Assembly (NCBI GenBank): GCA_900099715.1
Contig: FMTG01000002.1
Location: 62,001 to 126,000 of the forward strand
Origin: Ruminococcaceae bacterium YRB3002
GTDB taxonomy: Bacteria > Bacillota > Clostridia > Saccharofermentanales > Saccharofermentanaceae
DNA length: 64,000 nt
Reading direction: 5' to 3'
Shown here: one piece after another, positions 17,990 to 26,930 of the stretch
Position numbering within the stretch: the stretch's first letter is position 1
Layout of the letters: each line of letters opens with the position of its first letter
Program-made: the position numbers and the translations under genes
Notes under the pieces: model-generated
Seen by the model: only the letters and a program-made list of their open reading frames with translations
What the model was told of the DNA's origin: nothing
Database searches by the model: none

Positions 17990-18660
17990 TGGATATCCTG
18001 TATGAAGATAATCACATCATCGCAGCCGTAAAGCCCTCCGGCGTTCTGTCACAGGGGGATTCAACCGGCGATCCGGATATGCTCACTCTCCTGAAGGAAT
18101 ACATAAAGGTAAAATACAGTAAACCCGGCAATGTCTATCTCGGGCTCGTTCACAGGCTTGACCGTCCTGTATCGGGTGTTATGGTGTTCGCCAGAACATC
18201 CAAGGCGGCTGCGAGGCTGTCGGAGCAGATAAGGACTCACAAGGTTGAGAAGAATTACGTTGCAGTTATCAGAGGACATTTTGGAAACAGCGGAGGGAAG
18301 CTTGTATCATACATAGCAAAGGACGGGCAGACAAATAAGGTGACTGTATACGACAGCGAGACAGCAGGTGCGAAGTATGCCGAGCTCGATTACAGTGTTC
18401 TGGGAGAAGAGGATGATATGTCCCTTGTGGATGTATCCCTTAAGACGGGCAGAAGCCACCAGATACGGGCGCAGTTTGCCCACATCGGACATCCGCTGTA
18501 TGGCGATGTCAAATACGGCTCAGGCCGCTCTGAGGGCGATCTGGCGCTGTTCTGTAATAAGATGACCATCGATCATCCCGTAAAGGGTGACAGGATGAGC
18601 TTCACGGCACCTTTGCCGGACAAATACCCGTTTAACATTTTTAAAGATATGGAGGAATAA
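17989..18660 (+). CDS. RluA-family pseudouridine synthase
   Basis: A 223-residue enzyme that converts uridine to pseudouridine in rRNA or tRNA. It opens with MDILYEDNHIIAAVKPSG, and the catalytic motif is LVHRLDRPVSGVMVFARTS with the nucleophilic aspartate. LKTGRSHQIRAQFAHIGHPLYGD is the other family signature. It lacks an S4 domain, as in short RluA/RluC relatives. I chose the ATG at 17989, which overlaps the preceding stop (TGATG) and has GGAG about nine bases upstream; the in-frame ATG at 17974 would add five residues not found in the family. Target site unknown. Confidence 0.92.
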   Translation: MDILYEDNHIIAAVKPSGVLSQGDSTGDPDMLTLLKEYIKVKYSKPGNVYLGLVHRLDRPVSGVMVFARTSKAAARLSEQIRTHKVEKNYVAVIRGHFGNSGGKLVSYIAKDGQTNKVTVYDSETAGAKYAELDYSVLGEEDDMSLVDVSLKTGRSHQIRAQFAHIGHPLYGDVKYGSGRSEGDLALFCNKMTIDHPVKGDRMSFTAPLPDKYPFNIFKDMEE

Positions 18661-18665
18661 AACTG

Positions 18666-19199
18666 ATGAGGATCGAATACAACGTACAGGAACCAAAGTC
18701 TTACTACAAAGAGATAATAAGCGTTGCAATGAGCTCCAAGAAGCTCTTTAAGAACCCTGAGTACAAGGTGCCAAAGTGCTTCCCTCAGTACATTGCCCTT
18801 ACTGCTGCAGGCGCAGTCGTTATGGCGGCACTCTTTCTGCTGGGGATCTTCAGAGGTTTTGATGTCCTGATCATTATCGGAATCGTTGTGGGTGCTTTGG
18901 ATGTTGCAGTCGGACTCATGCTGATCTCTATCATGTTCCGTACCCTCAAAAAGCTTATGAGCATTGATAAGACCGCCCTGATAATGGATGAGAACGGTGT
19001 TGCTGCGGAGAATACGGGTTTCGCCGGAAGTCTCAAGTGGGAGCAGGTGGCTTTCGTGAGGGAGTTTGACGAATGTATCTGCTTCTTCCCGAAGACCATG
19101 GAGGATAAGATAATGGTTTTCGCGCATAAGAAGAGCAGGAATGAGATCGTAGGATTCCTCGATGACAACAGGATCCAGATAAAAAGATATCTCAAATAA
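18666..19199 (+). CDS. YcxB-like small membrane protein
   Basis: A 177-residue protein with two hydrophobic segments (about residues 40-60 and 64-86) and a C-terminal domain (ALIMDENGVAAENTGFAGSLKWEQVAFVREFDECICFF) of the YcxB-like type. Function unknown in the family. It begins five bases after the pseudouridine synthase stop, with GGAGG at the end of that gene, so it is probably in the same operon. A hairpin with a T run follows. Confidence 0.65.
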   Translation: MRIEYNVQEPKSYYKEIISVAMSSKKLFKNPEYKVPKCFPQYIALTAAGAVVMAALFLLGIFRGFDVLIIIGIVVGALDVAVGLMLISIMFRTLKKLMSIDKTALIMDENGVAAENTGFAGSLKWEQVAFVREFDECICFFPKTMEDKIMVFAHKKSRNEIVGFLDDNRIQIKRYLK

Positions 19200-19225
19200 T
19201 ACCTGATATTTGCAAGTTGTGCGCC

Positions 19226-19263
19226 GGATCCTGCAATGTATTCCGATTTCAGGATTTTTTTTG
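19226..19263 (+). terminator. Intrinsic terminator
   Basis: ATCCTG (19228-19233) and CAGGAT (19250-19255) form a short stem with a 16-base loop, followed by a run of eight T. The stem is short but the T run is strong. Confidence 0.55.
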
Positions 19264-19306
19264 TGCAATAATGTAGTATCTCATCAGATGAAAGGAGCAT
19301 GACAAG

Positions 19307-19747
19307 ATGAATGTAAAAATGATGCTTGATCCTGAAGATCCGATGAGAAAGAGTCTGGAAGAACTGGGAATAAGGGACGATCCTGACTCCCGATACGTGA
19401 TCAGCCTCCAGGGCAGCGGCGTGAACTATATTCCCGTACGCCGCGAGGATCAGCAGTTTTTCATCGATGTAAAGGAGATCATATTCATCGAAAGCATGGG
19501 CCACGACATCCTGATCCATACGGCAGACGGTACGTACAACTCAGGTGACAGGCTCAAGGCGCTGGAACAGGTCCTGCCGGCGGACAGGTTCCTCAGGGTG
19601 AGCAATTCCTCCATCGTCAATCTGAAGAAGATAAAGCGCATTGAATCATCAATCATGCAGAAATTCATCCTCCACATGACATCCGGCGCCAAGGTCGATG
19701 TCACCAGGAGCTACTACTACATCTTTAGGGACAGATTAGGAATCTGA
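19307..19747 (+). CDS. LytTR-domain DNA-binding protein
   Basis: A 146-residue regulator without a receiver domain. The C-terminal 90 residues are a LytTR DNA-binding domain: EIIFIESMGHDILIHTADG, then FLRVSNSSIVNLKKIKRIE. About 50 residues precede it. Stand-alone LytTR proteins in Firmicutes are often paired with small membrane proteins that modulate them; the next gene, 14 bases downstream, encodes one with two membrane segments. AAAGGAGC precedes the start. Targets unknown, perhaps its own operon. Confidence 0.85.
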   Translation: MNVKMMLDPEDPMRKSLEELGIRDDPDSRYVISLQGSGVNYIPVRREDQQFFIDVKEIIFIESMGHDILIHTADGTYNSGDRLKALEQVLPADRFLRVSNSSIVNLKKIKRIESSIMQKFILHMTSGAKVDVTRSYYYIFRDRLGI

Positions 19748-19761
19748 GGGAGGATAATATT

Positions 19762-20397
19762 ATGTTTGCGATCATTGTGATAATGGGTTTTATAAGTGTA
19801 CTCATGTTTGCTGTGCCAGTGTTTATTGTTTACAAGATCATCTATGACAGACACATGAATAAAGCACTGGAACAGGGTAAGGCAACCGGACGTAAATGGC
19901 TGGCCCCGGGGGTTGTGTTCATCGGCGTTCTGGCAATTATGATGATAGGTCTGATCTTTGTGACCGCTGCATTCGGGGCACTGGTCTTTGTCAGAGATTC
20001 GAGAACCACTGAGTATTCAGAGCAGCAGGAAGGCATCGTCATAGAAGTCAGCGATTCAGTGAACTATGTTCCTGACGGCGGGGAATATGAGCTTGTTCAG
20101 GAAGGTCAGGATCAGGGTGTTGATTTTGATCTGTATAAAAGCATATCTGCAGACGGCAGCATCAGATATCTGATCATAGCGCACTATGCGTGTGATTCCG
20201 CCGGCATGAATGAGATAGAATGCGGGTATAACACGGAATTCGGCGGGACGCGCGCAGCGCGCAGTTATCCGGTAGCGCATGCCGACCCCGATATCTGCAT
20301 GATGGCAGAGATTCCGGACAGCGAGTATCATCCGGGCAATATCGTACTTAAGATATCTTCGGGAAGCCATGTGACAGAGATAAATCTGGATATCTGA
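19762..20397 (+). CDS. Membrane protein of unknown function
   Basis: A 211-residue protein. Two hydrophobic segments (about residues 3-28 and 48-76) are followed by an extracytoplasmic domain of about 130 residues with no motif I recognise (YVPDGGEYELVQEGQDQGVD). It sits between a LytTR regulator and a CPBP-family protein. GGGAGGA lies before the ATG. It may sense or modulate together with the LytTR protein, but this is inferred from position only. Confidence 0.6.
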   Translation: MFAIIVIMGFISVLMFAVPVFIVYKIIYDRHMNKALEQGKATGRKWLAPGVVFIGVLAIMMIGLIFVTAAFGALVFVRDSRTTEYSEQQEGIVIEVSDSVNYVPDGGEYELVQEGQDQGVDFDLYKSISADGSIRYLIIAHYACDSAGMNEIECGYNTEFGGTRAARSYPVAHADPDICMMAEIPDSEYHPGNIVLKISSGSHVTEINLDI

Positions 20398-20418
20398 GAT
20401 TTTCGCGGGGTTTATAAT

Positions 20419-21084
20419 ATGTCTGATAAAGCAAAATGTATTTTGTTTGTGTCTTTGTATGCCTTTTTTATGGCAGCCTGCAAGATCTTTCTTGACCGGC
20501 TTCCGCCTGATTCGCTTATCAGAGGATATATCAAGCTTCCACCTTACATAGTTCTCGGGATCCTGGCGCTTATCCTGTTCAGAGAGGACTATAAGAAAGG
20601 TCTTGTCCTGTGGAAGGAACATCCCGTGAAGAATGTCCTTTTTACCGCAGGTCTTATTATCGCCAAACCTGTACTGGCAACAATTGCCAGCATTCCTGGA
20701 GCTCTCATGTATCCGGAGGCTGAGACGATCAATGATACTTTCATCACCGGGGCCATTGAAGTTCTTGATCCGGTGCTGATAATACTGTCAATGGGCATCC
20801 TGGGACCCATTGTTGAGGAAACTGTGTTCCGGCTTGCTGCAATCGGCAAACTGTCATCCCGTGTTCCGGCAGTAATCTCGGTAATCCTGTCATCTTTGCT
20901 GTTCATGGTTATCCACATTCATGCGTTTACAGTTCAGGAATTTGTCATGAATCTCGATAAGCTGACAACTGGTCTGCTGTTCGGAACGGCCCTTATATCA
21001 ACACGCAATATCACTGTTTCCACCGCTGTACACATTCTTAATAACACTTTTGGCCTTTTGCTGATAATGCTTATGCAGGGTTAA
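20419..21084 (+). CDS. CPBP-family intramembrane protease-like protein
   Basis: A 221-residue polytopic protein. The family motif EETVFRLAAIGK (EExxxR) follows GPIV, and a later histidine lies in LLFMVIHIH. A third motif includes TAVHILNNTFG. These are the conserved sites of CPBP (Abi) proteins, which include CAAX-type proteases and bacteriocin self-immunity proteins. TATAAT abuts the ATG and GCGGGG lies ten bases before it. Role here is unknown; its place after a LytTR gene is compatible with peptide-related immunity. Confidence 0.8.
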   Translation: MSDKAKCILFVSLYAFFMAACKIFLDRLPPDSLIRGYIKLPPYIVLGILALILFREDYKKGLVLWKEHPVKNVLFTAGLIIAKPVLATIASIPGALMYPEAETINDTFITGAIEVLDPVLIILSMGILGPIVEETVFRLAAIGKLSSRVPAVISVILSSLLFMVIHIHAFTVQEFVMNLDKLTTGLLFGTALISTRNITVSTAVHILNNTFGLLLIMLMQG

Positions 21085-21100
21085 GGCCTATGAGCTGGTG

Positions 21101-21112
21101 TATAATGAATGC
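21101..21112 (+). promoter_or_regulatory. -10 box six bases before the FeoB-associated ORF
   Basis: TATAAT (21101-21106) and then GAATGC directly before the ATG. No ribosome binding site is present, so a leaderless transcript is likely. Confidence 0.45.
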
Positions 21113-21295
21113 ATGATCGAATGGATTAGCGCGAATTGGGGAACCATCCTTGTGGTCTCGATAATAGTGGTGGCAGTTATAATTGCCATCATCGTTATTA
21201 TCCGTGATCACAGAAATGGCGGTTGTTCCTGCGGTACAGGGGGCTGCACCGGCTGTTCAGGGTGTCATTCGGCGGGAGATTGCAAGAAAAGGTGA
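21113..21295 (+). CDS. FeoB-associated Cys-rich membrane protein
   Basis: A 60-residue protein with one membrane helix (residues about 9-30) and a short C-terminal tail rich in Cys and Gly: GGCSCGTGGCTGCSGCHSAG. This is the pattern of the FeoB-associated Cys-rich family, thought to assist ferrous iron uptake or metal handling at the membrane. No feoA or feoB is nearby, so it is an orphan copy. I start at the ATG at 21113 because the upstream GTG would lie across a -10 promoter box. Confidence 0.75.
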   Translation: MIEWISANWGTILVVSIIVVAVIIAIIVIIRDHRNGGCSCGTGGCTGCSGCHSAGDCKKR

Positions 21296-21326
21296 AAAAG
21301 GAACCGTCCCTATTTCACCCTTTTAT
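21290..21326 (+). terminator. Intrinsic terminator after the Cys-rich membrane protein
   Basis: GGTGAAA (21291-21297) pairs with TTTCACC (21313-21319), followed by CTTTTATT. The stem includes the stop codon of the gene. Confidence 0.65.
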
Positions 21327-21378
21327 TATTTACAAACTTTCGTTACAATAATCTTATGCGATTCGGAGGTAATAACAT

Positions 21379-22089
21379 ATGAGCGAAGGTGTTAAGTATA
21401 AGAGAGTTCTGCTGAAGATCTCCGGCGAGGCGCTTGCCGGCGAGAAGAAGTTCGGTATCAATGATACAGTGCTTAAGGAGATATCCTCCAACATCAAGAA
21501 GATGAGTGATCTCGGTGTTGAAGTCGGAATCGTTGTCGGAGGCGGCAACTTCTGGAGAGGCAGGTCTTCTGAACAGATGGACAGAGTCGTTGCTGACCAT
21601 ATGGGAATGCTCGCGACATTGATGAACGCTCTGGCACTGTCTGATGCCCTCGAGCAGCAGGGTGCGGTAACAAGAGTCCTGTCAGCTATTGAAGTAAGAC
21701 AGATGTGCGAGATGTATATCAGGAAGAGAGCGGTGAGACACCTGGAGAAGGGAAGGATCGTTATCTTTGCCTGTGGAACGGGTAATCCTTATTTCTCAAC
21801 AGATACGGGTGCTGCCCTGAGAGCTACCGAGATCGGTGCAGACGTTTTCCTCAAGGCCACTATGGTTGACGGAGTATATGACAAGGATCCCAAGGTCTAT
21901 CCTGATGCCGTAAGGTACGAGAAGGTATCGCATGATGAGGTCCTGAGGCTCAACCTTAAGGTTATGGACGCGACGGCAGCGGCTCTTTGCCGTGACAATA
22001 ACACCAAGATACTTGTTTTCTCCATGGAGGATCCCGAGAACATCGTAAGGATCGCCAGGGGAGAGAAGCTGGGAACTCTTGTCGAATGA
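21379..22089 (+). CDS. pyrH: UMP kinase
   Basis: The 236-residue bacterial UMP kinase (amino acid kinase fold), which makes UDP from [14 protein letters not shown] at the N-terminus is the phosphate-binding strand, [13 protein letters not shown] is the glycine-rich motif, and TNP-like [17 protein letters not shown] binds nucleotide. [15 protein letters not shown] is a family signature. It opens the pyrH-frr-uppS-cdsA-dxr-rseP-ispG-polC run; the usual rpsB-tsf neighbours are absent upstream. CGGAGG precedes the start. Confidence 0.97.
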   Translation: MSEGVKYKRVLLKISGEALAGEKKFGINDTVLKEISSNIKKMSDLGVEVGIVVGGGNFWRGRSSEQMDRVVADHMGMLATLMNALALSDALEQQGAVTRVLSAIEVRQMCEMYIRKRAVRHLEKGRIVIFACGTGNPYFSTDTGAALRATEIGADVFLKATMVDGVYDKDPKVYPDAVRYEKVSHDEVLRLNLKVMDATAAALCRDNNTKILVFSMEDPENIVRIARGEKLGTLVE

Positions 22090-22120
22090 CACTGATTAAT
22101 AAATAAAAGGAGATATTACC

Positions 22121-22687
22121 ATGATCGAGATTACATCAAAGGATTATGACCAGGTTGAAGCAAAGATGCAGAAGGCTATCGATAACCTTCATGAGAATCT
22201 CAATGCTATCAGGGCGGGCCGTGCCAATCCGCACGTTCTCGACAGGATCACAGTTGATTACTATGGTGCTCCGTCACCTCTCAATGCCGTGGCGAACATT
22301 CAGGTTCCTGAGGCAAGAATGATCACTCTGGCACCCTGGGATCCTTCAATGCTCAGAGAGATAGAGAGAGCGATCCAGGCTTCCGATCTTGGTATCACGC
22401 CTACAAACGACGGTAAGATCATAAGACTGGTATTCCCGATCCTCACAGAGGAAAGACGTAAGGAACTTACGAAGCAGGTTAAGGTTTACGGCGAGGAGAC
22501 GAAAGTCGTTATAAGGAATAACCGCCGTGAATTCATTGATAAGATGAGAGCTGCCAACAAGAAGAAGGAGCTCACTGATGACCTGCTCAAGGAATATGAG
22601 GAGAAGGTTCAGAAGATCACAGATAAGTTCACCAAGGAAGTCGATAACGTCTGTGACAAGAAGAATGCTGAACTGATGGAGATCTGA
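22121..22687 (+). CDS. frr: Ribosome recycling factor
   Basis: A 188-residue RRF which, with EF-G, splits post-termination ribosomes. LNAIRAGRANPHVLDRITVDYYGAPSPLN is conserved in all RRFs, as are the long C-terminal helices (EERRKELTKQVK). AAAGGAGAT precedes the ATG. The stop TGA overlaps the start of uppS. Confidence 0.98.
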   Translation: MIEITSKDYDQVEAKMQKAIDNLHENLNAIRAGRANPHVLDRITVDYYGAPSPLNAVANIQVPEARMITLAPWDPSMLREIERAIQASDLGITPTNDGKIIRLVFPILTEERRKELTKQVKVYGEETKVVIRNNRREFIDKMRAANKKKELTDDLLKEYEEKVQKITDKFTKEVDNVCDKKNAELMEI

Positions 22688-23457
22688 TGGGCAATAAAGA
22701 AGACAGATTCAACAGACCGGATCTTAAGATTCCGGTGTCTCTCGGTGTCATTATGGACGGCAACGGAAGGTGGGCCAAGAAGAGACATCTTCCTAGATCA
22801 GCAGGACATAAGGCGGGTGGAGACAGTTTATATGAACTTTGCAAAAACTGCGGTTACTACGGTGTAAAGTATCTGACAGTTTATGCTTTCTCAACTGAGA
22901 ATTGGTCGAGACCGGAAGCCGAGATAAGTGCTCTGATGAAGCTCTTTGTGGAATCTTTCGATAAGTATGATCCCGAGCTTGAGAAATATGGCATCAGGCT
23001 GCGCTTTTCCGGTGATATCAGTGCAATGCCGGAGAATATTCAGAAAGTATGCAGAAGGGCAGAGGAAAGATCCGCAGGAAGGACAAATCTGCAGCTTATA
23101 ATCGCATTGAATTACGGGGGAAGACGTGAGATCGCCACAGCAGCCAGGAAACTTGCGGAGAGCTGCGTAAAAGGCGATATAAAGCCGGAAGACATTACAG
23201 AAGAGATGATGTCTTCCAATATGTATCTCCCCGATGTCCCTGATCCGGATCTGATAATCAGACCCAGCGGAGAGATGAGGATCTCCAACTTCCTTTTGTG
23301 GGAGTGCGCATATTCCGAGCTGTGGGTATCTGATGTATTGTGGCCTGATTTCGGATTCGATGAGCTTACAAGGGCTTTCGAGGACTATACGAAGAGAGAC
23401 AGAAGGTTCGGAGGACTCAGTAAAGTTGACTCTGACTCTCCGGAGGACAGTAAATGA
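22687..23457 (+). CDS. uppS: Isoprenyl (undecaprenyl) diphosphate synthase
   Basis: A 256-residue cis-prenyltransferase that extends farnesyl diphosphate with isopentenyl units to make the C55 carrier for cell-wall synthesis. VIMDGNGRWAKKR holds the catalytic aspartate, AFSTENW is the second motif, and DLIIRPSGEMRISNFLLWECAY is the IPP-binding block. It overlaps frr by one base and cdsA by four, so it is translationally coupled. Confidence 0.96.
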   Translation: MGNKEDRFNRPDLKIPVSLGVIMDGNGRWAKKRHLPRSAGHKAGGDSLYELCKNCGYYGVKYLTVYAFSTENWSRPEAEISALMKLFVESFDKYDPELEKYGIRLRFSGDISAMPENIQKVCRRAEERSAGRTNLQLIIALNYGGRREIATAARKLAESCVKGDIKPEDITEEMMSSNMYLPDVPDPDLIIRPSGEMRISNFLLWECAYSELWVSDVLWPDFGFDELTRAFEDYTKRDRRFGGLSKVDSDSPEDSK

Positions 23458-24323
23458 AGCAGAGAGTCATTACCGGCATTCTCTTTACTGTCGGAATAGT
23501 AGCATTTATACTTCCGTCATTATGGTGGCCTCTGATCACGGTGATCTTCGCGTGCCTTGTTGGCGGTGTCTCCATTTATGAGCTGAATAAGGCCTTCAGG
23601 ACAGGCGGCATGAGACCTAACCTGCCTCTTATGATAATCGGTGGCCTGATCTCCCCTTTGCTTGCGGTTACATCGTATTTCTGCAAGTGGAGCATAATGG
23701 AGGCCCTGTCGATGTATCTGCTCATAACCGGTACGGTATGTCTGGCGTCGTGTGTGATCCCTTCGATCATACATACTGAGGGTGACGGTCTTCTGAAAGA
23801 CGGCGTCATAACCGCAGCGGTTATCTTCTATTGTACTTTCCCGCTTTACTGTCTTATGACGGGCATGCTTCTTGTCCCCAACGGCTGGTATTACATGGTG
23901 TGCGGGCTGTGTGCATCCTGGATATCCGACACGTTTGCTTATTTTGTAGGTGTTACGATCGGAAAGCACAAGATCGTTCCTCACATCTCTCCCAAGAAGA
24001 CGTGGGAAGGCTGTATCGGCGGAGCTGTTGGCTGTGCGGTTGTAGTTATGCTGTATTTTGATCTGGTGGTCTATAAGCTGGATAATCTCAATGTCAACAT
24101 TATCCTGTTCTCGGTTATCACTTTTGTGCTTGGATTCGCGATATCCGCAATGTCACAGATCGGCGACTGGCTTGCATCTCTCATAAAGAGACGGGTAGGC
24201 ATCAAGGACTATGGCAATATCTTTCCGGGGCACGGCGGAATGCTTGACAGGTTTGACAGTGCGTTCTTCACGCTCCCTCTTGGAATGATGATCGCGATTT
24301 TTGCTCAACTTTTCTTTAATTAA
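23454..24323 (+). CDS. cdsA: Phosphatidate cytidylyltransferase
   Basis: A 289-residue integral membrane enzyme that makes CDP-diacylglycerol from phosphatidate and CTP, the precursor of phosphatidylglycerol and cardiolipin. About seven to eight hydrophobic segments are visible. SPKKTWEGCIGG and the C-terminal SQIGDWLASLIKRRVGIKD with FPGHGGMLDRFDS form the CDP-OH-transferase signature. ATGA overlap with uppS. A promoter-like -10 box lies between its stop and dxr. Confidence 0.96.
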   Translation: MKQRVITGILFTVGIVAFILPSLWWPLITVIFACLVGGVSIYELNKAFRTGGMRPNLPLMIIGGLISPLLAVTSYFCKWSIMEALSMYLLITGTVCLASCVIPSIIHTEGDGLLKDGVITAAVIFYCTFPLYCLMTGMLLVPNGWYYMVCGLCASWISDTFAYFVGVTIGKHKIVPHISPKKTWEGCIGGAVGCAVVVMLYFDLVVYKLDNLNVNIILFSVITFVLGFAISAMSQIGDWLASLIKRRVGIKDYGNIFPGHGGMLDRFDSAFFTLPLGMMIAIFAQLFFN

Positions 24324-24325
24324 TA

Positions 24326-24337
24326 TATAATTGTTCT
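24326..24337 (+). promoter_or_regulatory. -10 box six bases before dxr
   Basis: TATAAT (24326-24331) followed by TGTTCT and the dxr ATG. No Shine-Dalgarno sequence is present in the 14-base gap after cdsA, so dxr may be made from a leaderless internal transcript. Confidence 0.45.
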
Positions 24338-25522
24338 ATGCGCTATTTATCTATCTTAGGTTGTACAGGTTCTATAGGTACGCAGACTTTGGAAGTCTGC
24401 CGTAATAATCCCGGTGATTTCAAGGTCGTGGGCTTGTCCTGCGGCTCGAATACCGGTCTGTTGCTTGATCAGATCCTGGAGTTCAGACCGGTTCTGGCGG
24501 CAGTGTCTGATGAGGTTAAGGCTGAAGAACTCAGAAGGATACTCAAGGAAGAACACAAGGATATCACTACTGAGGTAATAACCGGCAGCGGCTGTAACAT
24601 TACCGTTGCCACGATGGACGAGTGTGACACGGTAGTCGGTGCCATGGTGGGCATCGCAGGTCTTGAGCCCACATACCGCGCCATCCTGAAGGGTAAGGAT
24701 ATTGCTCTTGCCAATAAGGAGACTCTGGTAACGGGTGGCGAAGTGATAATGCCTCTCGTAGCGCCTCCTGACAGGGAAGGGGTCCATCTTCTTCCTGTTG
24801 ATTCAGAACACTGCGCTATATGGCAGTGTCTGTGGGGTGAGAGACGTGAGAATCTTGACAGGATACTCATTACTGCTTCGGGCGGTCCGTTCAGGGGCAG
24901 ATCCAGGCAGGAACTTGAGGGTGTTACCCTCAGTCAGGCTCTGAATCATCCGACCTGGAAGATGGGCGGCAAGATAACGATAGATTCAGCCACGATGATG
25001 AATAAGGGCCTCGAAGTCATTGAGGCAAGACACCTGTTCTCGGTGACTCCCGACAGGATCGATGTAGTAGTGCATCCGCAGAGCGTTATCCATTCCATGA
25101 TCAGAATGAGGGACGGATCTGTTCTGGCGCAGATGGGAAAGCCCTCGATGATCCTGCCGATAATGGTCGCTCTGTACTATCCGGACAGGGGACCGGAGCT
25201 TATTGAGGATTTTGACCCGTTTGCTGCCGGCATTAACAACCTTACTTTCGAGAGGTGTGATACCGATGTGTTCGGACTCCTTAAACTGGCTTATGAGGTC
25301 GGTACAGCAGGAGGTCTCCTTCCAACGGTGATGAACGCGGCCAACGAAGTGGCTGTAGGCAGGTTCCTCAAGGACGAGATCGGTTTCCTTGATATCGAGC
25401 GGGTTGTTAAGGGCGTCTGTGACAAGATGAGCGGCATCTCCGATGGGATGAGCATTGACAGCATTCTTGCCTGTGACAGAGAGGCGAGACAGATTGCAGA
25501 AGGATTCATAAGGGGTTTGTGA
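24338..25522 (+). CDS. dxr: 1-deoxy-D-xylulose 5-phosphate reductoisomerase
   Basis: A 394-residue enzyme of the MEP isoprenoid pathway, converting DXP to MEP with NADPH. The N-terminal ILGCTGSIGTQTLEV binds NADPH, ALANKETLVTGG and LLPVDSEHCAIWQ hold metal-binding residues, and LNHPTWKMGGKITIDSATMMNKGLE is the active-site signature. ispG lies two genes downstream. The start is secure by homology yet has no ribosome binding site; a -10 box lies six bases before it. Confidence 0.97.
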   Translation: MRYLSILGCTGSIGTQTLEVCRNNPGDFKVVGLSCGSNTGLLLDQILEFRPVLAAVSDEVKAEELRRILKEEHKDITTEVITGSGCNITVATMDECDTVVGAMVGIAGLEPTYRAILKGKDIALANKETLVTGGEVIMPLVAPPDREGVHLLPVDSEHCAIWQCLWGERRENLDRILITASGGPFRGRSRQELEGVTLSQALNHPTWKMGGKITIDSATMMNKGLEVIEARHLFSVTPDRIDVVVHPQSVIHSMIRMRDGSVLAQMGKPSMILPIMVALYYPDRGPELIEDFDPFAAGINNLTFERCDTDVFGLLKLAYEVGTAGGLLPTVMNAANEVAVGRFLKDEIGFLDIERVVKGVCDKMSGISDGMSIDSILACDREARQIAEGFIRGL

Positions 25523-25523
25523 T

Positions 25524-26876
25524 ATGTCGTTGAGCGTGTGGAGCATTCTTGTCGTAATCCTGCTTCTTGGCGTGCTCGTAACGATCCATGAACTCGGTCA
25601 TTACTGGGTGGCAAGCCTCCTTGGGATCAAGGCCTATGAAGTATCGATCTTTGTGGGACCGAAGCTGTTCAGCTGGACTCATAAAGACTGTGAATTCTCC
25701 ATAAGATGCATTCCTTTCGGGGCGTATGTAAGATTTACCGAGATTGACGATAACGGCAATCCCGTCGAAAGCGATGACCCGGATCTCCTTGTCAACCAGA
25801 AGCGCTGGAAGAGACTGATAGTTGCGCTTGCAGGCCCCGTCATGAACATAATACTGGCGATAATCGTGCTTACAGTGATGTACACCGTATCGCCATTCAA
25901 TTCACTTGATGTGGCGCCCCCGTTTGAAGGCTCCCAGATGGCGGAGCAGCAGTACGGTCTTGGCGATACCATACTGGAGATCAACGGCCACAGGGTTTTT
26001 ACATATCTTGATTTTTACTATGAGATGGATACGCTGGCAGATCCCCTTGAACCTATGACTGTAAAGCTCAGATCAAAGCAGTCAGGGGACACCTATGAAC
26101 TCACACTGACTCCTGTTATAGGCAAGCGTCCTATGATCGGTATCGTGACATACCAGGGAGAGGGTATCACGTACAAATACAACGGCTGGGAGATCGCCGA
26201 CGTTGATGAGAACCAGAACGGGGGCAATCCTGTCCTGAAGGTTGGTGACTACCTGACACATGTTAACGGAAAGAGCGTCCTCGATGAGGATTTCTACAGT
26301 TACCTTGATACACTGGGTGACGGTGATACGCTCCATCTTACATATGTCCGCAACGGAGAGATACGTGAGGATGACATCACATACACAACAATGCAGTATA
26401 CAAATGACAGGGGTATCCGCTGTTATTCGTACAAGGTTGATTCCGTGAAGGGATTCTTTATGGCATTCTCTTATGCTGTCAAGATGCCGGTTACTGTAGC
26501 TACGATGTCTGTTAAAGCGATAGGAGAGGTATTCCGGGGCCGCGAGAAAGTGTACAACATGGTTTCCGGTCCTGTTGGCGTTACGACGATCGTGTCGGAT
26601 GTTGTTGACGATGTGGACGATCCAGTAGGAGATAAGGTGTATTACGTATTTCTTCTGCTTGCAGTAATATCTATTGGGCTGGCTTTTACGAACCTTCTTC
26701 CCATACCGGGACTCGACGGCATTCAGATACTTCTCATAATCGTTGAGATGGTGATGGGCAGGCCATTATCCAAGCGAGCCGAGAATGTTCTTAATGTTGT
26801 GGGATTTGTAATGCTTATGTGCCTTGTGATCTTTGCCCTGGCTTCGGATATCATAAGGATAATCATTGAACGGTAA
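25524..26876 (+). CDS. rseP: RIP metalloprotease RseP-type site-2 protease
   Basis: A 450-residue membrane-embedded zinc metalloprotease. The active site is TIHELGHYWVAS (HExxH) in the first helix and the third ligand lies in NLLPIPGLDG near residue 395. Two PDZ-like regions lie between (about 140-320). Such proteases cut transmembrane anti-sigma factors or signal-peptide remnants. It starts one base after the dxr stop. The domain order is normal for the Firmicute type. Confidence 0.95.
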   Translation: MSLSVWSILVVILLLGVLVTIHELGHYWVASLLGIKAYEVSIFVGPKLFSWTHKDCEFSIRCIPFGAYVRFTEIDDNGNPVESDDPDLLVNQKRWKRLIVALAGPVMNIILAIIVLTVMYTVSPFNSLDVAPPFEGSQMAEQQYGLGDTILEINGHRVFTYLDFYYEMDTLADPLEPMTVKLRSKQSGDTYELTLTPVIGKRPMIGIVTYQGEGITYKYNGWEIADVDENQNGGNPVLKVGDYLTHVNGKSVLDEDFYSYLDTLGDGDTLHLTYVRNGEIREDDITYTTMQYTNDRGIRCYSYKVDSVKGFFMAFSYAVKMPVTVATMSVKAIGEVFRGREKVYNMVSGPVGVTTIVSDVVDDVDDPVGDKVYYVFLLLAVISIGLAFTNLLPIPGLDGIQILLIIVEMVMGRPLSKRAENVLNVVGFVMLMCLVIFALASDIIRIIIER

Positions 26877-26892
26877 AGCGGTAAATATGGAA

Positions 26893-26914
26893 CATGTCCG
26901 TTAATGCGGACATG
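26893..26914 (+). other. Perfect stem-loop between rseP and ispG
   Basis: CATGTCCG and CGGACATG form a perfect eight-base-pair stem with a TTAATG loop. No T run follows, so it is not a classic terminator. It may be an mRNA processing or stability element or an operator just before ispG. Confidence 0.6.
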
Positions 26915-26930
26915 ACTTCTGATAATATTT

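Noticed and set aside
21098-21112. GTG start extending the FeoB-associated peptide by five codons
   Set aside because: The extra codons coincide with a -10 TATAAT box, so they would not be transcribed from this promoter.
23520-23984. 154-codon minus-strand ORF inside cdsA
   Set aside because: Shadow of the conserved membrane enzyme; no supporting signals.
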